Assembly (NCBI GenBank): GCA_964419225.1
Contig: CAYQPF010000024.1
Coordinates: forward strand, 1-44,717
Direction of reading: 5' to 3'
Source of the DNA: CAYQPF01 sp964419225
Lineage (GTDB): Bacteria; Cloacimonadota; Cloacimonadia; Cloacimonadales; CAYQPF01
DNA length: 44,717 nucleotides
Position numbers and translations under genes: made by a program. Below are positions 31,938-41,130 of this stretch, in pieces. Under the pieces are notes generated by a model. It did no database searches and had not been told where the DNA came from. It worked only from the letters and a program-made list of their open reading frames with translations. Numbering within the stretch: the first letter of the stretch is position 1; every line of letters begins with the position of its first letter.

Positions 31938-34180
31938 TTACGGTTCCACCTTCCTTTACCTTTGTTCTCACTTTTAACAACCTGCTCTTTTTTATAATCT
32001 CTGATCTTTTTGTATTCTTTGTTTTTCTTAGTTTTGGGTTTATCAACTATGCTGAAATGAATGTCAGTATCAACCTTGTCTATCAGAACTTTTACTTTGT
32101 CTGTCAGCTTCAATGCACTCTTGCTTCTTCTGCCCATCATGATCATGAATTTATCGTTGAACTCATAGTAATCATCTTTCATTTGATTGATTTTAAGAAC
32201 TCCTGTAACTGGAAAATCGTCCAATTCAACAAAAATACTACTGGTATTCATATTGGTGATAATTCCGTTGAAAGCTTCTCCCACCTTGGATTTCATATAG
32301 TGCATGGTGGTTTTCATGTCGATTTCTCTTTCTGATTCATCAGCTATTAACTCTTTGTCAGAAGCTATTTTAGCCATAGTCAACATTTCTTTTGGATCAA
32401 ACTTATCTCCGGAAGTCTTGAATACATATTGTTTTAACTGATGATGTACTACCAAATCACATAATCTTCGGATAGGGGAGGTGAAGTGGGTATAAGTCTC
32501 CATGGCCAGACCGAAATGCCTGATATGTTGAACTGAATAGCGGGCTTTCTTCAAACTTCTCAGGATCATCTTATCGAAAACCCTGTGAAAATCATGCGTA
32601 GGCAGTGATTCCAGTAAAGCCTGATAGGATTTGTTCAAATTTTCTCGGAAACCTACACTGATCCCATAATTCTTCAAGATCGCCAGAATCTTCTTATAAT
32701 CGAATTCTTCCGGGTCAGCATGGATCCGGTACATCGTGTAGGGAGCCTTCTGTGTCAATACTTTTGCTACATACTCGTTGGCAACAAGCATGAAGTTCTC
32801 GATTAATTTGTGGGAATCTGTCTCGGAACTTCTGAAAATAGATGAGATATGGCCTTCGGCATCAAATAAATACTGTACTTCAGGAAGATCAAAACCTAAA
32901 TAACCTTTGGCATCCCGCTGTTGAGATAGGGTAGAGGACATGATCCGCATTTGCTCCAGAACTTTCACAACTTCTGCAGGTATATCATGCTCTTTACCAT
33001 CAAACAAATTATCAACTTCTTCGTAATTTAATCTGGAATTTGATCTGATTATACTCTCACAAGCTTCCTGTTTCAATACTTTAAGTGACTTATCATAATC
33101 TGTTATCACAGTTAAAGTTAACTTATCTTCATCTGGACGCAAACTGCACATTTTATTGGACAGTCTTTCCGGAATCATCGGGATTACTTTCTTCGGGAAA
33201 TAATAGCTGTTGCCCCTGTTCAAAGCTTCTTTAAATACCGGACACTTCTTCGGTACATAATGTGCCACATCAGCGATATGAACATACAATCTCCAACCAT
33301 CCTTGAGCTGTTCCAGAGATATGGCATCATCAAAGTCTTTGGCTGAAACAGGATCGATGGTAAAGGTTAATAAACTGCGTAAGTCCCTGCGTTTCTTGAT
33401 CACCTCAGGTGCGATCTCTTCTGATAAATTATTGGCATATTCTAAAACTTCATCAGGAAATGTTAAAGGCAAATCGTATTGTCTGATAACTGACAAGATC
33501 TCAATTTCAGGTTCTCCGGCTTTACCGAGGATCTCGACAACCTTTCCTGTCGGCAGCTTGTTCATCTTCTTATTGCCCCAGTTCGTGATCTCCAGGACAA
33601 CTTTCTGGCCTTCATGTGCACCGTTCAGATCATCAACATTGAAATTAGTGTGGATCTTGGAATTATCATTCACAAATAAATAAGTATTCTTGTATTTTTC
33701 CAGGTTGCCTACAAATTTGGTTCGGGCTCTTTCATTCACGGAAATGATCTTACCATAGCTGAGTTTGCCTTTCCTGTCTCTCAATTCCACAGTGACAGTA
33801 TCTTTATGATAAGCATTGAGGATATCTTCACTCGAGACAAAGACATCAAATTCAGGCGTGATCACAAAAGCATAGGAATAATTCCTGGCGAGGGAAGTTG
33901 CATCAAAGGTACCCTTCACATAGTTGGAATCCTCATCCTGAGTTTCTATTACAACCTTCTCACTCTCAATTTTTTGGATTATTTCTGCCGGTTTTAAAAA
34001 TGAATACCTTTTCCCGATCATTTTTAATTTGTTATGTTTCAGTAAATTATCTAATGCTGTTTCAAGTATTTTGTACTGGAATTTAGCTATCTTTAAAAAG
34101 ACTGCTAAGTCTTTTTTAGCATAAGATGTTTCGGGATTTTTAGTCAATTGACTCAGAATTATCGATTCGATATCTTTCAT
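31934..34180 (-). CDS. rnr: Ribonuclease R
   Basis: 748 aa. An N-terminal winged-helix/cold-shock part (SILSQLTKNPETSYAKKDLAVFLK, then CSD/OB blocks GTFDATSLARNYSYAFV and VVLEITNWGNKKMNKLPTGKVVEILG) precedes the RNB catalytic domain with FTIDPVSAKDFDDAISLEQL (Mg-binding Asp cluster), ADVAHYVPK, RGNSYYFPKKVIPMIPERLSNKMCSL and HFTSPIRRLCDLVVHHQL. A C-terminal S1 domain (GEAFNGIITNMNTSSIFVELDD) is followed by a basic lysine-rich tail (KPKTKKNKEYKKIRDYKKEQ). This is the processive 3'-5' exonuclease for structured RNA. Its start overlaps the stop of the membrane-protein gene upstream (TAATG), in an operon with yicC. Confidence 0.96.
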   Translation of the reverse strand: MKDIESIILSQLTKNPETSYAKKDLAVFLKIAKFQYKILETALDNLLKHNKLKMIGKRYSFLKPAEIIQKIESEKVVIETQDEDSNYVKGTFDATSLARNYSYAFVITPEFDVFVSSEDILNAYHKDTVTVELRDRKGKLSYGKIISVNERARTKFVGNLEKYKNTYLFVNDNSKIHTNFNVDDLNGAHEGQKVVLEITNWGNKKMNKLPTGKVVEILGKAGEPEIEILSVIRQYDLPLTFPDEVLEYANNLSEEIAPEVIKKRRDLRSLLTFTIDPVSAKDFDDAISLEQLKDGWRLYVHIADVAHYVPKKCPVFKEALNRGNSYYFPKKVIPMIPERLSNKMCSLRPDEDKLTLTVITDYDKSLKVLKQEACESIIRSNSRLNYEEVDNLFDGKEHDIPAEVVKVLEQMRIMSSTLSQQRDAKGYLGFDLPEVQYLFDAEGHISSIFRSSETDSHKLIENFMLVANEYVAKVLTQKAPYTMYRIHADPEEFDYKKILAILKNYGISVGFRENLNKSYQALLESLPTHDFHRVFDKMILRSLKKARYSVQHIRHFGLAMETYTHFTSPIRRLCDLVVHHQLKQYVFKTSGDKFDPKEMLTMAKIASDKELIADESEREIDMKTTMHYMKSKVGEAFNGIITNMNTSSIFVELDDFPVTGVLKINQMKDDYYEFNDKFMIMMGRRSKSALKLTDKVKVLIDKVDTDIHFSIVDKPKTKKNKEYKKIRDYKKEQVVKSENKGKGRWNRK

Positions 34181-34620
34181 TAGAATTGTTTTCCTATTTT
34201 TTCTGTTAAGAGTTTGATTAACTCTTCTTTTTCTGCTTTGTTGCGTGTGAAGCGGATAGATTGACCTCTGAAAGGATCAAGACGGCGAGGCATCTTGAAG
34301 GTGCTGAGCATTACACCTTTTTTATCCATGTAGAAACAACCGAAGTCGCTATATTTTTTTTCGACTGTGACAAAGGGGTAGAGGACTTTTAACCCGTCAT
34401 AATAAAATTCATACTTGGTGGCCACAAAATACGGAATGATCCCGATAAAGAGGATTAAACAGCCAAGTACATAAAACAAAGGCATCTGCCAATGCACTAC
34501 CGTGATCTGCCATAAAATAACAGCCATCATGATGATGAATAAAACCAATAAAGCTGTGGTGCGGGGATATTCCCTGGCAGGAAAGGATACCCAACTTAAT
34601 AATAGTCCTTTATTCGACAT
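34180..34620 (-). CDS. Two-helix membrane protein with PH-like domain, between yicC and rnr
   Basis: 146 aa. Two helices (TTALLVLFIIMMAVILWQITVV and MPLFYVLGCLILFIGIIPYFVA) precede a soluble beta-rich domain (TKYEFYYDGLKVLYPFVTVEKKYSDFGCFYMDKKGVMLSTFKMPRRLDPFRGQSIRF) similar in layout to bacterial PH/YdbT-like domains. It overlaps yicC upstream by 11 nt and rnr downstream by 1 nt. Together with the gene at 31452, two membrane PH-like proteins flank RNase R, hinting at membrane placement of RNA decay; this is inference only. Confidence 0.72.
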   Translation of the reverse strand: MSNKGLLLSWVSFPAREYPRTTALLVLFIIMMAVILWQITVVHWQMPLFYVLGCLILFIGIIPYFVATKYEFYYDGLKVLYPFVTVEKKYSDFGCFYMDKKGVMLSTFKMPRRLDPFRGQSIRFTRNKAEKEELIKLLTEKIGKQF

Positions 34621-35488
34621 TTTGGATCAACTCCCGGCATTTTTCGATTTCTTCTTTGATTATCAAAACAGAAGAGAAAATCTCAGCAGAATTATATTTC
34701 GAACCTATAGTTGTAATCTCTCTCTGCATTTCCTGTAAAATGAAATTAATGCTTTTACCGACTTCATTCTTGTCATCATAGAGTTTTTCACGGAACTTAT
34801 CCAAGTGATTCTTTAAACGTACAATTTCTTCATTCACATCGGCTTTCTCGATGTATAGGGCAGACTCGGTGATAATCCGGCGTTCGGTTTCTTCGTTCAG
34901 ACTTTCCTTGAGAAATTCCATAACCTGTTGTTTGAGTTTAAGATATACCTGTTCTTTGTACTCCGGGAAGCATTCCTCGATCATAGATAAGGAGGAATTA
35001 ATTTTACTGGTTGAAATAAGTAAAGCTTCCTGCATCGATGCACCTTCTTTCATAGCCATAGCATGGTGCTCATCCAAAGCATTAATTAAACATCCCTGCA
35101 GGGCTTCAACGAATTCTGCTGTAGCCAGTTCTGAACTGCCCTGATAGATCACTCCTGGTTCTTCCATGACTTTCTCGAGAGAGACAGGGGCTTCGATCTG
35201 CAGGATCGTACGTGCTTTCTGGAAAATATTCCAATAAGCCATTAATTTATTTTCATCCAGGATCAGTGCAGGTGGACGTTTATCGACAAGAGTTATCCTG
35301 ACATCAACTTTTGCTCTTTTGATTTTCTTACTGATCGTATCTTTCAGAATTGATTCCAGATGCAGAATTTCTTTGGGCATGTTGATCTTGAGATCCAAAA
35401 AGCGCTGATTCACTGATTTTACTTCTATATCAAAGTCATATTGTTCGGAGAAGAAGGTAGCCTTCCCGAACCCTGTCATACTTTTCAT
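34610..35488 (-). CDS. yicC: YicC-family endoribonuclease
   Basis: 292 aa, the family's normal length. N-terminus MKSMTGFGKATF...EVKSVNQRFLDLKINMPKEI and C-terminus NFILQEMQREITTIGSKYNSAEIFSSVLIIKEEIEKCRELIQNVE are the two conserved YicC blocks; the central part is helical and acidic. YicC proteins have been shown to be endoribonucleases that act on small RNAs. First gene of an operon ending in RNase R, so endonucleolytic and exonucleolytic RNA decay are made together. A stem-loop (35515-35550) lies in the likely leader. Confidence 0.94.
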   Translation of the reverse strand: MKSMTGFGKATFFSEQYDFDIEVKSVNQRFLDLKINMPKEILHLESILKDTISKKIKRAKVDVRITLVDKRPPALILDENKLMAYWNIFQKARTILQIEAPVSLEKVMEEPGVIYQGSSELATAEFVEALQGCLINALDEHHAMAMKEGASMQEALLISTSKINSSLSMIEECFPEYKEQVYLKLKQQVMEFLKESLNEETERRIITESALYIEKADVNEEIVRLKNHLDKFREKLYDDKNEVGKSINFILQEMQREITTIGSKYNSAEIFSSVLIIKEEIEKCRELIQNVE

Positions 35489-36177
35489 ACTTACCTCGAG
35501 TTTACATAATCTTGGTTATGGGGGAGCTGTGTCTGGCTCATTCCCATAACTCCCTCACTATAATTTTGTCACCTTTCCAGTCAAGTGAATTAATAGTAAG
35601 CTTTAGGACACTTTGTGTTAACCACGAATACACACCAATAATCACGAATGAAAAAAGCAGAATATTATTTTTTTTAGAATTTCAAATGGTTTGACCGGAT
35701 TATAGCAGGATGCCAGATAAAGATCGATAAATTTCTACGACTTATCTGGTAATAAACTGTACTGCAATAACTTAGTCGAACGGTGATAAAATGACTAAAA
35801 ATAATGGCCTCCAAAAATGGCCTTTATTCGCGTTCATTTCATTTGAGGATACATGGGATGTATCCTTGATTTTTGAAGCGTCATAAATTTCGAGGGAAAA
35901 TTGATGTTTTACAAACAGAGTTGTTCATTAGATTACAGATAGTCCCAAATTTTCTTTTTTGTACATTCTTGTGAATCTTGTGGTTAAAATCCTTCCATTT
36001 GCTTTTACCTCATATGGTACTTATTAGGTGTCAGATGTTAGTAATAAGTAGTATTTGCATTAAAAAATATACTAAACTAAAAACTTCAGAATTAATTTAA
36101 ACTTTTCAACATATTCGGATGAAATGTTCTCTTTCTCTTCACTAACAACTAATAACAAACAACTAATAACTATCCCT
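35489..36177. other. Gene-free gap with hairpins and low-complexity words
   Basis: No credible gene. It holds an imperfect stem-loop GTTATGGG...CCCATAAC (35515-35550) upstream of yicC; an inverted repeat CCAGATAA/TTATCTGG (35713-35749); a perfect hairpin GGATACAT/ATGTATCC (35847-35865, loop GGG); 'accacgaatacacacc'-type words near 35622; and 'aacaactaataac' words at 36141-36172. No tRNA or promoter was recognised. Confidence 0.6.
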
Positions 36178-36723
36178 TTATCCAGGTTTACATAATCGAA
36201 CTAGGTACACCCAGTTTGACTCAGAAAACACTAAATCCTGTAAAACTGGTAATTCATGCTCTTGAGAAATAATCCGGGCTGTGAGTTTAGACCCGTCTTT
36301 TACTGGAAGAAGGTATCCGGCTTTAATAAAATCAGCAGTAGAATATAGTCCAAACATCTGTACATACAATTCAAAGGAAGCATCGTCTCTCTGTGATAAT
36401 TGATAATCTTTGTCAATACGATGGATGATTTTTAAGAAGATTCCATAAGAATTCAAATGTTTCCGACGAAGATCCGGGTACTGTACTTTATATTGTTTAG
36501 TATAAACAACAAGATCATGTTTAAAGCGAAGCGGTAACTTATGCCAGATGTCGAGTGTTACTTTTTCCAAGGTGATAATTTTAGCATTTTGGGGTAAAAG
36601 CGGTATCGTGATATACTTTCTGCCGACACAGAGGTCTCGTTGCCTGTAATAACAGAAAATAATTCCATCCTTCTTCCCGCCTTTGGGATAGCGGTTCGAG
36701 CCATCTTTGAAAAATACCTTCAT
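36178..36723 (-). CDS. Hypothetical protein, 181 aa
   Basis: No family recognised. No signal peptide or membrane helix. It is basic and aromatic-rich (MKVFFKDGSNRYPKGGKKDGIIFCYYRQRDLCVGRKYITIPLLPQ), with a helix-rich middle (VTLDIWHKLPLRFKHDLVVYTKQYKVQYPDLRRKHL) and a C-terminus 'SNWVYLVRLCKPG'. GGAAGG lies 5 nt before the ATG, which together with normal codon use supports a real gene. It stands alone between two gaps filled with dispersed repeats, so it may be part of a mobile or strain-specific segment. The 'ykqYPdLRrKHLNsYGiFlkii' part suggests a nucleic-acid or protein contact domain, but that is only an impression. Confidence 0.6.
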   Translation of the reverse strand: MKVFFKDGSNRYPKGGKKDGIIFCYYRQRDLCVGRKYITIPLLPQNAKIITLEKVTLDIWHKLPLRFKHDLVVYTKQYKVQYPDLRRKHLNSYGIFLKIIHRIDKDYQLSQRDDASFELYVQMFGLYSTADFIKAGYLLPVKDGSKLTARIISQEHELPVLQDLVFSESNWVYLVRLCKPG

Positions 36724-37397
36724 CTTACCTTCCAGAAATATATTCTTACTATAATAACTGCACTGAAGAGAAAAAGTTACAGGGGGATTAGGCGTCAGTA
36801 GTAAGGAGCCAGGAGAAAGAGAACACTTTGGAACACAGACTTACAAGGACTATCACTGACGAACACGGACAGGATAAAGAGATCTGAAGATAATGTTGTA
36901 AGGTACTATTGGAAAACACGAAGGGGAAACGAGCAACTCACCACTGGCCCATCTCTTACGAAGAGATGGGGATTATGTGATAAGTGCCATGAACACCAAG
37001 GGAGAAAAGGGGGGTGAGATAGTTGAGAGTTGATAGTTCATAGTTGAGAGTTGGAGTGAGAAGTGCCTCATCCCTATTTTTTACAATTAAATTCCAGGTC
37101 GAAAACAGCTTCAAATTAAAATTCCATAAAATTCTTAAAAACAGGCATTCCCGAAAAAAAATTACATAGTATGAAAAGTAACCAATTGCGGAACTTGTTA
37201 GAATCTAATTCATTCCAAAGCATAGATACAAAACTGATAAGTTCAATGGCGTCTTTCAAGACTCTTTACAATACAAAATAAAGTTCAAATAAAAAAGTGG
37301 GGAATGCATGTTATATCTCAAAAATCATTGACAAGAGAGAATACAAGGAGGAAATTGGATAAATAATAATTATTGCCAGTAAATAATGGGAGAACCT
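36724..37397. other. Gene-free gap with dispersed repeats
   Basis: It contains a GGCGTCAGTAGTAAGG word (36790), 'gaacacggacagg' text, a perfect 10-bp hairpin CCCATCTCTT/AAGAGATGGG with ACG loop (36948-36970), and a 'agttgagagttgatagttcatag' near-tandem stretch (37022-37056). A TTGACA lies at 37328 and an AGGAGG at about 37347, but no usable start codon follows that SD. Nothing else was recognised. Confidence 0.6.
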
Positions 37398-38798
37398 ATG
37401 AAGTATTGTAAAGGTAGTTTGTTTCTGTTAACTATGTTTAGTATGGTTATGCTTTTTCTTTGTGGTTGTTTAACGATGCCAGAGGGTGATAGTTTTGATG
37501 ATGAAGAATTCAGCGAGCCTGAAGTTACGGGAATATGGGTATCTGAAAACCAGTCAAGCACAACAGATAATACATGGGAAATTAGTATTGATTACTTTTA
37601 TGCTTCAATTAAGACGAAAACAGATACTACAAGTTATAATATTTATTCATTCTCTAATTATACTAAAACCTGTATTCTTTGGTGTAAATCTTCCACTAAC
37701 TCTTCTTACAAGAATAAATACCGAAAAGTAACCTGGCAAGTAGATAATGAAAGTTTGACAACTTTCAAGCTTTATCTATTCAAACGTACGAGTAATGAAG
37801 CCATGAACTGCAGCGAGGATAGTACATTGACTATTAAACTACGAAAGAAATGTTACAATCCATATTTTCATCCAGAAGCAATAACTTACTTACCTCCGAT
37901 CAATGTTGTCATTTCATCTGCAAACAATAATCTAACTTCGATAATTTATTATACTTTGGATGGGTCAGAACCTGATTCAAACTCTACCAGATATATAAAT
38001 CCCATACATTTAACTGAATCTGCTACTTTTAAAGCTATCGTTTATGATAGAAACTGCATAAAGAGTGAAGTTGTCAGTAAGCAGTATGATCTTTCTGTCC
38101 CACAAATTGCTAATATGGTATTCGTAATGGGTGGTAAATACTGGAAAGGAAATCCAGATTATCCTGAAGATGAATTATATGAAGAAGTAATAGCTCCATC
38201 ATTTTATATGAGTACGAAGGAAGTAACGCAGGGGGAATGGAGGAGTATCATGCATCAACCTTATGGAGCGACTAATCGCCCTATTTACGGAATCAGCTGG
38301 AATAGGGCTTTGCAATACTGCAATAAGAGGAGTATCAGAGAAGGTCTAACTCCATGTTATAAGGCAGATGACAGTACAAATCCTGAGGATTGGCATTGGA
38401 TGAAAAATCTCTCTGTTAATACTTGTGCAAACGGTTACAGACTTCCCTCTGAAATTGAGTGGGAATATGCTGCGAAAGGCGGTATTCAAACACATAACTA
38501 TTTGTACTCAGGAAGCAATACTCTTGATAACGTAGCTTGGTATTTAGGAAACTCAGGAAGTTCTAATCAGGAAGTTGGTACAAAACAACCGAATGAATTA
38601 GGAATTTATGATTTAACTGGGAATGAAATGGAGTATTGTTTCAATTATTTCAACTACCCGACAAATAATCAGATAGTTTATAGGGGTGGTTCATTTTTGA
38701 CAAACGATAGCAACTGCAGAATTACTGCGAGATTTTCCATAGATCCAAACATTGGGAACATAATTGTGGGATTTAGAGTAGTTCGTACCCGAAAATAG
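37398..38798 (+). CDS. Lipoprotein with chitobiase-C-like domain and FGE-sulfatase domain
   Basis: 466 aa from the ATG at 37398 (GGGAG at SD distance; the ATG at 37386 lacks one). Lipoprotein signal with LCGC lipobox, Cys24. Residues about 25-150 are unassigned beta-rich sequence. Residues about 152-232 form a CHB_HEX_C/Fn3-like domain (VVISSANNNLTSIIYYTLDGSEPDSNSTRYINPI...ATFKAIVYD). Residues about 237-466 form the FGE-sulfatase fold: MVFVMGGKYWKGN, APSFYMSTKEVTQGEWRSIM, RPIYGISWNRALQYCNKRSI, GYRLPSEIEWEYAAKGG, GIYDLTGNEMEYC and RGGSFLTNDSNCRITARFSI...VGFRVVRT. Most such bacterial lipoproteins are not true formylglycine enzymes but binding or structural proteins. No sulfatase gene is in the window. 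Probably outer-membrane anchored. Confidence 0.85.
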   Translation: MKYCKGSLFLLTMFSMVMLFLCGCLTMPEGDSFDDEEFSEPEVTGIWVSENQSSTTDNTWEISIDYFYASIKTKTDTTSYNIYSFSNYTKTCILWCKSSTNSSYKNKYRKVTWQVDNESLTTFKLYLFKRTSNEAMNCSEDSTLTIKLRKKCYNPYFHPEAITYLPPINVVISSANNNLTSIIYYTLDGSEPDSNSTRYINPIHLTESATFKAIVYDRNCIKSEVVSKQYDLSVPQIANMVFVMGGKYWKGNPDYPEDELYEEVIAPSFYMSTKEVTQGEWRSIMHQPYGATNRPIYGISWNRALQYCNKRSIREGLTPCYKADDSTNPEDWHWMKNLSVNTCANGYRLPSEIEWEYAAKGGIQTHNYLYSGSNTLDNVAWYLGNSGSSNQEVGTKQPNELGIYDLTGNEMEYCFNYFNYPTNNQIVYRGGSFLTNDSNCRITARFSIDPNIGNIIVGFRVVRTRK

Positions 38799-39447
38799 TA
38801 ATCTGGCAATAGGCTATAAAATTGAGAGAAGAAATATAAAACAATGAATACCAAAGACAATCATGGACTAAATTGAGTTAGTTGATATTCTTCCATAGCC
38901 ACAACAGCAATCTAATAATTCATGCTTTGTACACCAGTGTACCATTAAGACAAGGATATGGAGAAAGTTGCCATTTATCAGTCGTCCAATACTGTTGGCT
39001 TAAGAAGAAATAATGAGAAAATTGAATTTAACCACCACGTCAGGGATTAGCATCCAACAATATATTGCTGCCAACCCTCTGAAATGGAGTGGAATTAGGG
39101 GAATGAAAAGCTTAGTCAACGACATTGGTCAGGTGTCAGGTGGAAGATACTAGCTTCAATTGCCTGAAAGTAGAATAAAATTAATATTCAGAGAGTAATG
39201 GTAACTACTCAGGTGCATAAATCAGGAATTATTTTCTCGTCAGATTTACGCCGATTTAAGAGTCAAAAATAACTTTCTTATCCGAAATGTGGCCATTTCG
39301 GCTCCCGGAGAGTCCGGATAAACCATATTCTTCTTATATTCACGAAGAACCTGAGTAGTTACGAATAATGAGGAAGAAAAGTTTGTTTTCCCGTAAGCTA
39401 AAGCATACGGAATTACCGGTTTAAGCCAGCGTTCCAAAGCCTTAGTA
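38799..39447. other. Gene-free gap with a 162-bp inverted-repeat segment
   Basis: The 14-bp perfect inverted repeat GTAACTACTCAGGT (39201-39214) and its complement (39349-39362) bound 162 bp. Inside is a strong nested hairpin: TTATCCG/CGGATAA (39278-39321) around CCGAAATG/CATTTCGG (39282-39301). A small GTACAC-CA-GTGTAC palindrome lies near 38938. A 63-codon open frame inside (39246-39437, minus) is made of these hairpins and is not credible as a gene. Confidence 0.55.
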
Positions 39448-40530
39448 TCAATGTTCCTTTAGTACTACCGGCAGGATTTGGTTGATCAGAATGCTGTTAA
39501 ACAGATCGCGTTCTTCAGTGTTGGGTAAATGTGCTGAGTTTTCGAACCAGATCAGAGACTTCTGAGAAGCCTGAAGCATGTTGAAGTATTGTTCTGCCAG
39601 AGTTGCCGGTACCTCGTAATCATGTCTTCCCAGCATAAACCAGACAGGAACATCCAGTTTAGGTACCTGATTGAACAGATTTAACTTGAGCAGTTCAGGA
39701 AAAACCAGATTAACCGAAGCAAAAATGCCTCTGAAGAAATTGATTCTGTCCAGAAAAGTATATTCAGTGGAAAAGATCAGACTCTTGATTACGACCCCAA
39801 AAGCACCACTGGTACTGGAATAATACTCACCACGATATTTACCGAGTAACTGTCTTTCTGTCATAAACTTAGACCGCCATTTCTCACCTGAATACGGAGG
39901 TGGGGCAATATCCTCTAACTTTTTGATTGTGGCTTGATCATTAGCAGCCTTTGCTTGCTGGAGAACATAGTTGTAGGAGATAGTTTCACCCTCTGCCATA
40001 TTGGAAACCTGTCCAATCCCAATGTAGGCATTAAACAACTCCGGTTTGCGTGAAACTGCCAGAACTCCTATAGCACTCCCAAAAGAATGCCCGACTAAAG
40101 TAATCTTGTTCTTTTTAAATCTCTGTCGGAGATAGTCACTTAATTCCAGAATGTCTGAAACAAAGCGGTCGATATGTATGTCTTCCCTATTTTTTATAGC
40201 TTGGAATGATTTACCGGCACCGCGTTGATCCCAATTAACGACAGTAAAATATTTTTCCAGTTCCTTCGTATTTTTCCTGTTTAGTGTCAGTTCAGAAGTA
40301 CCTGGACCTCCATGTACAAAGAGGATAATCGGATTATTGATGTTTTCAGATCTGATGAGAACCCATTGCACGGAGTTTCCTATCTGTACTTTTTCCAAGG
40401 AAGCGATGCTGATTTGGCCTTTAACAGTTTTCTTGTTTCTTATTTTTGGAGTAAATCCCGGGATTAATAATAAAACAACAATAATTACCAATAAAAATAT
40501 TAATAGCATAATTTTGAACCTCTTTTTCAT
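39448..40530 (-). CDS. Alpha/beta hydrolase, proline iminopeptidase-like, membrane-anchored
   Basis: 360 aa. An N-terminal hydrophobic segment (IMLLIFLLVIIVVLLLIPGF, residues 7-26) acts as signal anchor. The catalytic domain has the oxyanion motif HGGPG (73-77), WDQRGAGKS (100-108), nucleophile elbow GHSFG (147-151, Ser149), acid Asp304 in LGRHDYEVP and His334 in NSAHLPN, a complete triad. The HGGPG/WDQRGAG pair is typical of prolyl iminopeptidases (S33) and related hydrolases. Location would be periplasmic, fixed to the inner membrane. Monocistronic, flanked by repeat-rich gaps. Substrate not predictable. Confidence 0.9.
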   Translation of the reverse strand: MKKRFKIMLLIFLLVIIVVLLLIPGFTPKIRNKKTVKGQISIASLEKVQIGNSVQWVLIRSENINNPIILFVHGGPGTSELTLNRKNTKELEKYFTVVNWDQRGAGKSFQAIKNREDIHIDRFVSDILELSDYLRQRFKKNKITLVGHSFGSAIGVLAVSRKPELFNAYIGIGQVSNMAEGETISYNYVLQQAKAANDQATIKKLEDIAPPPYSGEKWRSKFMTERQLLGKYRGEYYSSTSGAFGVVIKSLIFSTEYTFLDRINFFRGIFASVNLVFPELLKLNLFNQVPKLDVPVWFMLGRHDYEVPATLAEQYFNMLQASQKSLIWFENSAHLPNTEERDLFNSILINQILPVVLKEH

Positions 40531-41130
40531 TTAGTTTTTCACAAATTACTTTATTCTGAGAAAATTATTCAGGAAGTGTATCAGAAACATTTGGCTCTCC
40601 CCTATTTCTTTTCAAAGAGGGATCATAATCCCGAACTGTGCAATAGAATCTTTACAATCTGGCTCAAGCTATATCATTGGGCTGTGGGCAGTAGGCAGAG
40701 GACAGGAGAGATTTAAGAGAAAGAGATTTGAAGGACTTACAATCTCACTCACCATATATTTATTATATAACCTCGTTCGATTGCAAACCTTCACTCTTCA
40801 CGATCTTCGACCCAGTTTGCAAACCTCTACTGCACAATCCGGGATAATATAAAATTGTCAAACAAAATATTACATATTTTAGAGGTTAAACTTAGACATT
40901 TAGGAAAAAATAGATTTAGATTTCTGCCGTAGCAGGTTTTTTCTGCCCGGTGAATTTCGCCAATGAATACCGAATGAGTGTAACTTCGTACAAAATTGAT
41001 CAACAAAGACACAACACACCTCCCCCACTTCACGGGTACTCCTCTCTAGAGGAGTATTGAGTCGCAGGTCATTTACACATATATTTAAAACTTCTCATCA
41101 GTCATGTAATGCCTGCCATGACGCTAATCA
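40531..41130. other. Gene-free gap with hairpins and short repeats
   Basis: Noted here: a degenerate CTCTCCCCTATTTCTTTTCAAAGAGGG hairpin-like copy near 40597; 'gggcagtaggcagaggacagg' words (40686); two TTGCAAACCT direct repeats (about 40783 and 40817); and a hairpin ACTCCTCT/AGAGGAGT (41038-41055, 2-nt loop). A short open frame at 40827-41033 (minus) has no supported start or homology. No promoter or RNA gene was recognised. Confidence 0.55.

Noticed and set aside
37347..37365. Leader peptide after the AGGAGG at about 37347
   Set aside because: The only start-like codon is a TTG giving a three-residue frame; not supportable.
39246..39437. 63-codon open frame on the minus strand downstream of the hydrolase
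   Set aside because: It consists of an inverted-repeat segment and a nested hairpin, has no ribosome site and no recognisable protein pattern.
40827..41033. 68-codon open frame on the minus strand
   Set aside because: Cys/Phe-rich sequence without a domain, a gap filled with repeats, and no supporting neighbour or homology I know of.
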